From: Erpobdella octoculata
Lineage: Eukaryota > Annelida > Clitellata > Hirudinida > Erpobdellidae
Assembly: GCA_963978895.1 (NCBI GenBank)
Contig: OZ022243.1
Coordinates: 8,573,750 to 8,637,749 of the forward strand
Length of the DNA stretch: 64,000 nucleotides
Direction of reading: 5' to 3'
Positions 52,813 to 64,000 of this stretch are shown piece by piece (within the stretch, counting starts at the first letter, position 1; every line of letters begins with the position of its first letter). The notes beneath the pieces were generated by a model, which searched no databases, had not been told where the DNA came from, and saw only the letters and a list, made by a program, of their open reading frames with translations. The position numbers and the translations under genes are program-made.

Positions 52813-53588
52813 CTTATGCCTTTAATATATCAAACGTATTTCCTACCAAAAGATATGTTAATTAGCAAATATTTATTCAAACTGTTCATTCAGGAAACAA
52901 CAGCTTTAAACTATCCAAAAATATCATTACATCATAACTCCGCCTCGCTAATTGCGAGCCAGTCCCAAGCCTGGATGAAGGAGGAGGGACAGTTAAAAGG
53001 ATCAAACTTTGATCCACGACAGGAAGTACTTATGTGCTTCCTACATACAGCCAATTCAGTCTTAAAACACTTGGTGTAAAGGACTATAAACTATCATAAA
53101 AAAAAAAAATCATTACATCATAATATCATTTTTTAGACGTTTACAAAATTTGCATTTGAAAAAACTGCATAATCTTGTTTATCAAGACTTCATCAGTTGA
53201 AGTTCACAAAACTTTAAAGTCGCAAATCCATATCTCAATAGCAGTGCTCATATCTCCCCTTTCGTTACTATGGCAGCACTATTGCTTTAAATGGCACGAG
53301 GTTTGCATGACATTGGACAATCTCCATGAACATGTTTGTTCTGCTCAGAGGCATAATCAGTAATATGTAATAATCACATATGAATATCTTCCCTCATAAA
53401 ACTACATATTGACATAAATGCATACACTCACACATACATTTAATAAGAAATATCCTTATCATTAATAACATTTAACTATTTCAACCTCAAGTACTTCAAA
53501 ATATTTTTCAATATTTATAACAGGATGGCAATCATGAGAGCTAAAAAACTAATTTCATGACATCTAAAAGTAGAAAGTAAATATTGTA

Positions 53589-53650
<62 letters not shown>

Positions 53651-55002
53651 GTCGTGTAATTTCAGTTTAAGCAGAAAAAAGATTTGGAATGTCTTGCTGA
53701 GTCTTGCTCATCAAACCAATCATTTGTTTAGGGTATATATGTCTCAAACTGACTACCACAAACTGTTTTTGTTTTGCATCTTGTCTCCCAACAATTGACC
53801 ATTATTAAATGACATGAATATTAAGCAGATTCAGAAAATATTCACCTGCTAAGAGCTTCTCTCCATTTAAGCTTAAGGTGGCAAGTTTCGAAGGTCATGC
53901 ACACATTGGTCAACGGCCATCCAATCGTAAGCGAGCGATCGCTAAATGAATTACTGGAACATTTTGATTCTTCGACCGGTTGACAGATCCACATCTGCGT
54001 CACTTCAATTTTATCTTTCAGTTCTAAATTTCTGTCTTTGAACCTTTTTTTAAAGAATAAATAAATTATGTTTAAGAACAATACTAAAACAATAAACCCA
54101 GTATTTAAATTTTTAATTATTAAATAGAAATAAATTCAGTTTATCTAAAATAATCCATCAATGACTTACGATCCTTTGGCCAAGAGCAGGAGGTCAGTTA
54201 GAAGAAAGATGTGAAGTGGATGAGAATACTTTAAAAAAAAATTAAATTAATTAATTTATTTATTTATTAATATATAGTCAAGTTGAATTAGTAATATGTG
54301 AAGTTGAATAAAAATAAAAATATTTAAATTTTTATTAAATAAAAGTTAAATAAAAATATATAAATAAAACATACGTTACCTTTGAAATTTGTACAAAAGA
54401 ATTTAGTAGTAAACATCTGTCTGGAGAATATGAGGATAAACAGAAAGATGAGCTTGAAAATGGGAAAAAAATTGAAATACCAGATAAATTTATATAATAT
54501 TAAATAAATTGAAATAGAATACATTGAAATAAGAAGGAATGTAAGAAAAAGCACAAATCACATTTAAGTTGTTTTTAATGAATTGAACTGAAAAGAAGTT
54601 ATATTAAATATTAACCAGTTATTATTGTATTGCAGGGTTTTCTTCTTCTTAGAAAATTTGTACTTCTTGGCTTCTGAAGATGTTGCAGCCTGTAAATAAT
54701 TTCAAATCTTAACATCTTTATAATCATAATCATCATCAGCAGCAGCAGATGCATGTTGTGCACATTACACTTAAATATTAAAAATAAATTGAATTAATAT
54801 TATTATTTGTAAATAAATATAATTAAATACAACTCACACGAGTGTACATTAGTCAATAACTTTAAGATAATTTACTCAGAAATACTAAAATTTTTGAATT
54901 TGTAAATTTTTTTTTTAATTTTTCCTAAAGTTCAAAAATTAGTTGTTTTTAATGAATCTAATTTTAAAACTATAGGGAGCTTCTAGGGTTAATTAAGCTA
55001 AC

Positions 55003-55036
<34 letters not shown>

Positions 55037-55177
55037 GCACTAATTTTACTTCTAGTTGTTATGTTACTTTATATTATTACTCATATAAAATATTTATATC
55101 TCATGTTACTTGACATATTTATAATTATTCATTTCTCAGAGATTTATTGTATTTTTAATTCTGACAATAAACAAATT

Positions 55178-55268
<91 letters not shown>

Positions 55269-55862
55269 AGATTAATGCTTGTGTGTATGAATATTGAACT
55301 AAGAAGAATATGCAATCTCCCCCCTCAGCCGAAAATTAAAATTCATTTGATTTCATAATATAAACACTCATTAAATGATGTCAACTCAACTTAGACCAGT
55401 GTTTTTATGGAGAAGAAAAGAAGTGAAGATATTAAATGATTCCATGAAATATGTAAACACGTTTGTACGCTGAATAGTTAACTGCTATATAACATACAAT
55501 ATGTATGTTGATAGTATACGTACATTCTATATAACATAACATACAATATGTATGTTGATAGTATACGTACATTCTATATAACATAACATACAATATGTAT
55601 GTTGATAGTATACGTACATTCTATTATATACCATGCAAGCTGCATGGAACAATAAAAGATTCAAAGAATGATTAATTCAACACAAAAGCTTACTCGTTTC
55701 AGCTTCTAATTAGCAGTAGAAAATTAATTTAATAAAGAGTACTTCGTAGAAAAAATACCGAAATGAAGCCTAATTCATGAGACAATAAAATTTCAATGAT
55801 TCTGCAAATTTGCAGTGATAGAAAAAAATGATAATATATGCTAATCAATAATCATCTTGATG

Positions 55863-55951
<89 letters not shown>

Positions 55952-57597
55952 CATTGTTTTTTAATTTTAAGCTTATAATTATTTTCAATAATTCTCAGTT
56001 AATAATAAATAATGAAATTCTCTCTGAAATATTATGTGATCAAATGATTAGTTTAGAAGAAATTCAAATCTATATAGGTGTGATGCTATCAGAGAGCACT
56101 AAAGCTTAATTTATAAAGCTTATAAATTGCTTTTTACAATCAAATATACACAATCACATTCAATATTTGCTTTCCCTTCTCAAACTATTTTAATATTTTA
56201 TTTTTAATAATCATTCACAATAATTAATTACTATTTTAATACACAATGATTATTATTATATTATTAATTTACAATGTAAACAGAATGACAAAGACACCAA
56301 TATCAGTATAAACGGAAATAATCAATATTTCATTTGCTTACCTCCTGATTGGTTGGACATAGCATCAAATCATCATGTGGAAATAATTTCTGGAGTGATT
56401 CAATTGAGATTTTAACTTCAGATGACATCTGATTGGTGGTGTTTGGTAGAGCATGGATCGAAAACATTAAGCAATTATTATTTCAAATTAAATAATTTAA
56501 AATGTAACTTTTAATTTATTAAATTATTTATCATGATTTAATGTCAACATTAAATGGCCTACATCAATAAAATCACTTGAAAACATAATTAAAAACCTTA
56601 TTGATTAATGGTAATGTCGCTGTTGGTTGAAATATTTTTTTTTATAAAGATTGAAATGAAAAAGTTTACAAATGATTTATTTATTTACTTTCATTCTTTG
56701 CAGAATAATATACACAATAAGAGATGCATAGACATAAAAGTATACATATTCATAGATACATACACATTAAAGTAAACATAATTAACAGGGACATAAAACT
56801 CATTAATTTAGACATAAAATAATGAATATTCTTCTTATGAATAAAACCTGTACAGTAACAAATATGTAGAAATAAAAAAGAATACATGTCCACAGATAAA
56901 TAAATATTTTCTTACAAATATACACACATTTTTTTGTAACAGAAGCAGACATGCACACTTACAGAAACATACAAACGTACGCTAAGAGATATAAACAGAC
57001 AGAGTACAACATGTAGGCAGACCCTAGAGAGGCAAATACTGAGAAATCATAAACACTTGTTTTCAAATAAATTACCTTTATTGAGTTTTATTTGATCGGA
57101 AGAAAAGTGAATGTTTTAGATCAAAGTCAAGGACTGATTACTACTGATTAGTGTTTATTATTATTGTTATTTTTAATCTTATTAATATTTTTCTATACTC
57201 GGTAAACGAGTTATTTATATAGATATAAGTTTTTCTATGCACATCATTACAAGTACAGAGTGAATGTGCACAATATCTTAGAGTCATATATATTTGAAAA
57301 TGTATCAAAGAAAATAGAATTGATGTTCGAGATTAAAATATAAAATGTGTTTCTTTGATGATTTTAGAAAATAATACACAATTGAAAACATACTGGAAGA
57401 TTAGACAAAATATTGGAAAACATAGAATACATATTAGAGTTATTCATTATAAAATGTATCGGCAACACAATGAAATTGCATGCATATGCACATGTATTCT
57501 ATGATTTATGCATGCTTTAATAAACAAATCTTCAAAAATGTAAATAAGCTTTAAATGTCATCATGCCACACTGGCTGGTTCAATTTTTTAAACAGAT

Positions 57598-57661
<64 letters not shown>

Positions 57662-58738
57662 TTATTGCCATTAATCTTACCTCTGCTAGTAGATTTAAGA
57701 CAATCTGCAGGTCTTTGGTCAAATCTTGTAGTTCTTGTACTTTGGCTGTGGCCGATGATGAAGATGAAGCCGAGGAAGAAGTGAATATAGATGAAATGGA
57801 TGGAATCAATTGTGAGAAATGATGATGATAATGATGTTGTTGTTGTGATGTAACAACCAGTGGTTCTTGATTGCTTATAAGTAGAAGAATTTTTAATGTT
57901 TCTGCATAGACGATTGATCTTTTCAACTGAAACAAAATCAATCTTGTTTATGAAACAACAAATAAAATAAAAATAATCCCAACAAGGAATAGAAATACAT
58001 GTTTACATTTTACAAAAATACCAAAGTGATAAAATACATCGCTTTCATCCTCCCACATAACAACTAATATATTACTTACATGATTTATCAAATAAATGAC
58101 TCTTAAATACATAATATAAATATAATAAAGTATAATTAAAAGCTTACAGGTAATCGTAAAGAGCTGATGAAAGGAGGATTGCGTTGCTCGATGATTGTAA
58201 TGAAGTCGCAATATTCATTGTTCCTCAGCAACTTCAAGTGTAACCTATGAAGAAGACGATGATGATGAAGATGATGATGACACAAATAGGAAGAAATTAT
58301 ATAGTCATCAAGTACTAAACGCATGGAGATAATGTCGTCAGTTAGGTTGTGTTAAGTGATGATGATGATGATGATGATGATGATGACGATAAAGTTATAG
58401 GAGATGATAGAAACAACAACCACATAATTAGATTGATTAAACTGTGCTGAAATTAAATATTAAATTAAAACAGACACAACTTCTAATATATCTTAAAATA
58501 AATCATTCTTCAATATATAAATATTTATTGCTACATTCAAACATCAGATAATATCTTCAAAATTATTATTGCTGATTTAAAGATCAATTAAAATAAACGA
58601 GTGAGCCATTAATCACTTCTTATATGATTTAATTATTATTCATGTAAAACAAGGAAAATCCAGCCTACTTTTGTATGTTTGGAAAGTTTTCTATATAGGA
58701 ATATAATTCACAGCAGAAGTTGTAGTTGAACAAACAAC
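45563..58738 (-). CDS. ARHGAP20: ARHGAP20-like Rho GTPase-activating protein, 5' end not resolved
   Basis: RhoGAPs speed GTP hydrolysis by Rho-family GTPases. Exons in phase: 58669-58738, 58148-58244, 57681-57926, 56342-56428, 54616-54689, 54380-54452, 54170-54228, 53846-54043, 52639-52720, 52346-52423, 52095-52164, 50439-50573, 50034-50182, 49661-49822, 49438-49547, 48928-49244, 48499-48714, 46449-48427, 45563-46363, about 1666 residues. Domains in order: a DH-like segment (LRLPLKRSIVYAETLKILL), a PH domain (HPLHIFLLTDLLLLAK to SLTIGWPLTNVCMTFE), an RA domain (QVRNDELSSAVVQRLLKELR, GHEYPFSIQLHELK) and RhoGAP (arginine finger in NGIFRKSAN, LRSLPDCLLMSHLY, TSYNLAVCIGPSLLW). The last two exons encode a 900-residue Ser-rich tail with PPPSYKEATEYL and RHSDPRLSKVHKK. 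PH-RA-RhoGAP order is the ARHGAP20 signature. Exons upstream of 58738 were not found; they may be farther upstream or outside the window. Confidence 0.88.
50222..50430. repeat. AT-rich tandem repeat in RhoGAP intron
   Basis: Alternating units such as TTTATATTTGATAAATTAA and GATATTTCATACATTAATT, with a higher-order period near 100 bp. Confidence 0.75.
51233..51484. repeat. (TA)n microsatellites bracketing a Helitron-like segment
   Basis: TA runs at 51233-51271 and 51442-51484, with the GCATTGCTACACCATTCATC repeat phrase between them. Confidence 0.85.
51300..51956 (+). mobile_element. Helitron-like element, third family, intact 3' end
   Basis: The 3' terminus has a hairpin (CCCGG, loop GCAACG, CCGGG at 51930-51945), 7 nt of spacer and CTAG before T: a textbook Helitron end. 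The interior has two imperfect copies of a unit containing GTAGAATCGGATCTA and GAGCGGGAAAGCGACAGGGA plus many GTAT repeats. The 5' boundary is uncertain because of TA and GTAT tracts. It lies in a RhoGAP intron. Confidence 0.7.
52938..53108 (+). mobile_element. SINE-like retroposon with A tail and 15 bp TSD
   Basis: Starts CTCCGCCTCGCTAATTGCGA and ends in an A run. It is flanked by exact copies of ATCATTACATCATAA (52923-52937 and 53109-53123). About 171 bp, without coding capacity. It contains GAGCCAGTCCCAAGCCTGG and GGAGGAGGG. No convincing Pol III A or B box was identified. A second copy is at 61958-62085 on the minus strand. Confidence 0.85.
53591..53650. repeat. (ATA)n microsatellite
   Basis: Twenty ATA/TAA units in a RhoGAP intron. 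A similar shorter run lies at 52766-52810. Confidence 0.95.
55183..55265. repeat. (TA)n microsatellite
   Basis: About 41 TA repeats in the 1.7 kb RhoGAP intron (54690-56341). The rest of that intron contains CA repeats near 55007-55033 and no gene. Confidence 0.95.
55482..55625. repeat. Three-copy 47 bp tandem repeat
   Basis: Unit contains ACATACAATATGTATGTTGA followed by TAGTATACGTACATTCTA. Three nearly identical copies in a RhoGAP intron; each holds short palindromes. Confidence 0.85.
55866..55948. repeat. (TA)n microsatellite
   Basis: About 41 TA repeats in the same intron as the tract at 55183. Confidence 0.95.
57602..57659. repeat. (TA)n microsatellite
   Basis: Twenty-nine TA repeats ending 21 bp downstream of a RhoGAP exon's 5' splice site (exon end 57681), close enough to matter for splicing. 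Confidence 0.95.
58355..58386. repeat. (ATG)n microsatellite
   Basis: Short GATGAT run in a RhoGAP intron. A related GAAGATGAT-rich run is at 58250-58280. Confidence 0.85.
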
Positions 58739-58779
58739 CTGGAATTGTCAAATACGAAAGGATAATAAATAATATTAAT

Positions 58780-58885
58780 AAACATAATATAATTATAATA
58801 TTAATAAACATAATATAATTATAATATTAATCAACATAATATAATTATAATATTAATCAACATAATATAATTATAATATTAATCA
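58780..58885. repeat. About 27 bp tandem repeat
   Basis: Four copies of AATATTAATAAACATAATATAATTAT-type units just upstream of the first recognised RhoGAP exon. Confidence 0.85.
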
Positions 58886-59065
58886 CATAAATAAAAATCC
58901 CAACAATAACACAAATGCTATATTATAAACAAACTTTATACATATAATTTAAATGATATCATTTTTAGAGAACAGTTTATGGATAGGAACTAAAAAACCG
59001 AGATGAAGAATATTTAAAACACAAATAATAATAAATATAATAATTATAATAGATAGACAGGAGAT

Positions 59066-59217
<152 letters not shown>

Positions 59218-59639
59218 GTTGAATTGCAAAGCTACACGGACGCAGATTCATGATGAGAAATGAAGTTTCCCATGATTTGAATAGATCAATAAAACCAAGC
59301 TGAAAATTGTTTCTAAAACTTCTCCCAATTGCTAGCAGAACGATTAAAAATAAAAACTAGCATATCGAGTTACATGGAGGAGATAGAAGCGATTGTCGTG
59401 TGAAAATAATTTCAACATCAACCACGAATTGCAAGTGGGAAAAAACAATCATTTAACAACGTCAGAAGTTGTTCTCAGTTGTAAATATTACGTGTTTATC
59501 ATGGAATTTGTTTGAAAAATTCAATTGCTTTATTCACCATAATTCAGTATCAAAGGAAGTGGCCGCCCCCGCATATTTTCTTCTATATTATACGTATTAT
59601 ATTTCATTGAAGTTATTTATCCGAGTACTATGATAGTCA

Positions 59640-59925
59640 TTGCGTCTGTTTTGGTGGTACTGATAATGCTGATAGTCCTTGTGCATGTGGAGGTGCTGAT
59701 AATGATGACAGTCCTTGTGCACGTGGTGGTTCTGATAATGATGACAGTCCTTGTGCACGTGGTGGTGCTGATAATGATGATAGTCCTTGTGCATGTGTTG
59801 GTAAGTTGGTACTGATAAACAGTCCTTATGTGATGATGATGATGATGATATGACTGTCCTTATGCATGTGGCGATGATGATGATGATGATGATGATAACA
59901 GTCCTTGTGCACGCGGTGGTTGAGG
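59640..59925. repeat. Minisatellite with GACAGTCCTTGTGCACGTGG units
   Basis: About six imperfect units of roughly 36 bp with the core ATGACAGTCCTTGTGCACGT, interleaved with ATG trinucleotide runs. Open frames across it are by-products of the period. Confidence 0.85.
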
Positions 59926-60127
59926 CTTAACATCGGTCATCCAGATGAAAACGGTGATGATAACGATCGCATAAACTACGATGACAAATATTTCAATCAA
60001 TAAATCGTAATGGCGACGAAATGTACAAGCCGTCGGTTTGAATTTAACTTTTCAGCAGGTCGTGTCAACTGATGTTTACATGTACGGATTGATGAGAAAA
60101 ACTTCCAGCTATGTATTTCATTGGAAC

Positions 60128-60131
<4 letters not shown>

Positions 60132-60217
<86 letters not shown>
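60132..60217. repeat. (CT)n-(TA)n compound microsatellite
   Basis: About 25 CT then 18 TA repeats. The TA part is the target into which Helitron copy 3 inserted. Confidence 0.95.
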
Positions 60218-62085
<1,868 letters not shown>

Positions 62086-62089
62086 ATTT

Positions 62090-64000
62090 AATTATTTAAC
62101 CAAACGTAATCACCGAAGAGAATCGTGTACATTTATAACACAATAACAATTATAATATTATTTTAATAATACATTTATTATAATAATTCATATTTCACAA
62201 AAATAATAATAAGATTTTATAATGGAATATATTGACGGGAGAGAATATCATATTGTGGTGCTGTAAAGTTTAGTTGAGTTTAGTTAGTTGTCATATTGTG
62301 GTGCTGTAAAGTTGAGTTGAGTTAGTTGGGCTAGATAGGCAAAGCACTTAAATTATAAGCTTCTTATTGAATTAATGGAATTGATTTACCTCTTTCGTGA
62401 GAAACGAAATACAATTTAATCCGATAGTAATAAAATCGGCAATTAAGTAACTTTTCCACTCATTGTATGAGCAATGAAAGTAATAAGTAGTAAGTAGTGT
62501 CAGCCTTCGAAAGGAATCATCAAAAAAAACTTCAAATATCCACAACGATTCTTTTCTCATGCGATGCGAAAAACAGACAAGCCACAAAACTAAGAAATGC
62601 ACTGTACACTGTACAGAACGAATCGCTAGCTCGCGAAATAATAAATGGATGTCAACAACCACTTGATTACATTTGCACACACACATACATGCATACATGC
62701 ATGCATGCATAGATATACACACGCACACAAGCACCGCGCATAAACACTAGAAGCATTGAACGACCTACGCACGCATCACGATCGTCCAATAAATATAAAG
62801 ACAACACTAACTAAACTAATATAATACTACAATACTAGTGGTGCTACACGCGCCACTGCCTTAGAGGTCTACCTGTTTGTTTGGGCGTTATAATGAATAA
62901 TGAAATCGTAGCAACACCAACAATATGTATTATTATTATTGTTAATATCGTTCCTATTAGTAGTGTCGTCTGTATGTAACAATGACAATATAAATAATAA
63001 TCAATTGAATAATAATACACAACCACGTATATATGAAAGATTATCACAACCGAGGTAAGAAATATGCCAGCGGCGAATACCGGCAAACAAAAGGAAACCA
63101 GTCGTATATTAGCTGAGAGAGATTTTGATGGAATATCGTTGAATGCAGGATGGATGTTCCATTAGGAATCTATGAACGATTACGAATGTTTAAATGTTTA
63201 TGAATGATTGAGTCAGCTGAGGAGATGTCGATCAGTTAAATTAAAGTAGGTATACAAGTGTACAGGCGTTTTTAGTAAGCAATTTGAATCAGAGTGTCTA
63301 GAATGTGCGACTAGTTTGAAAACAGACCAGATTAATCAAAGAAATGGAAATGTATTTATGAAAATAGATCGATACTTGGAAATTAAAATGAGAAACGTGT
63401 ATAAGACAGAGTAACGACAAGTTAAGTTTATTAAAGTCCTGTTTAATACGTACATAGATATATAATATTTAGCCGTTTTCGCCGTATAAAAGCATGAAAT
63501 AAAGCGAAACCTTATCCGTGTGAAACTGTGAAATAGCCCTAGGGTGGCACGATGCATACATACGAATATGCTACAATACGTGACGAAATGTATGAAAGAA
63601 CGGCACGACTTGATGTTCTTAAGAAGTAGGAATGGCAGTTTTAAATCTGAGACTTAATTTCATAGACCGTTTAATATTTGAAAGATGATCTTACGATTTA
63701 TATCATAAGCGTAAAATTCCCATTTTGCCGGAGGGGGCAAGACCCTGGGCAATTTTTCCACAAAAAGTTACAGACAGAGGGGAGTGGGTAGAAACTTTCG
63801 TGCCATATCCAAATAGTAGGGAAAATTTAATAAAGTGAGTTTCAAATAATATTTAGGCCAACTTATATTACTAGTTCAATAACATTTAATAAACATACTC
63901 AATAAAATTGTTTTACATATTATTTAACAACATTTTTTAACTGAAAGCCTTATAGAAGAATCATGGAAAAATCAATATCTATTTATATTTCCAAGGAATA
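62090..64000. other. AT-rich stretch without a recognised gene
   Basis: Contains a two-copy direct repeat of TCATATTGTGGTGCTGTAAAG (62250-62310), a CATGCATACATG-type run at 62685-62712 and scattered AT-rich sequence. Open frames here are short and show no recognisable domain. It could hold 5' non-coding exons of the RhoGAP gene, but nothing visible supports that. Confidence 0.5.

Noticed and set aside
59597..59815. His-rich and Val-rich frames at the 36 bp minisatellite
   Set aside because: Both strands are open because the repeat period is a multiple of three. No start context, splice or homology support.

Overview
The window is AT-rich eukaryotic DNA with many short phase-consistent introns (GT/AG), long dinucleotide tracts and dense transposon insertions. 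It carries five recognisable animal genes, so the source is a metazoan. The repeat style (non-autonomous Helitrons, hAT MITEs, a CR1/Jockey-like LINE) fits an invertebrate, possibly a lophotrochozoan, but the sequence does not settle the phylum.

Layout. (1) Bases 1-8974, + strand: the 3' part of a Scribble (SCRIB) polarity scaffold gene with all four PDZ domains; the LRR half lies upstream of the window. (2) 11583-16652, +: an intact Mpv17/PMP22-family gene closest to MPV17L2, whose 4.1 kb intron 1 holds a GGTAA-type TIR element and a decayed P-element-like (THAP) transposon. (3) 17603-23399, -: a complete STAM gene (VHS, UIM, SH3, coiled coil/GAT-like, Q-rich tail), converging on MPV17L2 with closely spaced poly(A) signals. 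(4) 23514-27048, +: a non-autonomous LTR retrotransposon lying 114 bp upstream of the STAM start codon. Its one long ORF (SAP domain plus Cys-containing acidic repeats) is split by a hAT element. (5) 27230-39420: an accessory block with a hAT element, two Helitrons joined exactly end to end, a 5'-truncated LINE and further Helitron/hAT remnants. (6) 39574-40857, -: a complete five-exon PEBP gene. (7) 41429-43013: a fourth Helitron copy with a huge CTGG expansion, then repeat remnants. (8) 45563-58738, -: the 3' part of an ARHGAP20-like gene with PH, RA and RhoGAP domains and a probable DH-like segment upstream. Its introns carry a SINE and many microsatellites. (9) 58739-64000: microsatellites, a minisatellite, a third full Helitron and no recognised gene.

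The host genes do not form a pathway unit. SCRIB (polarity), STAM (endosomal sorting), MPV17L2 (mitochondrial inner membrane), PEBP (kinase-pathway modulation) and the RhoGAP (small GTPase control) are ordinary separately transcribed animal genes.

The most novel content is in the mobile DNA: the SAP-protein LTR element with its perfectly excisable hAT insertion, the terminus-to-terminus Helitron pair, and the family of GGTAA elements with 8 bp target duplications. Exon coordinates were read by hand from splice-site phase and homology. They are good to a base or two in most cases.
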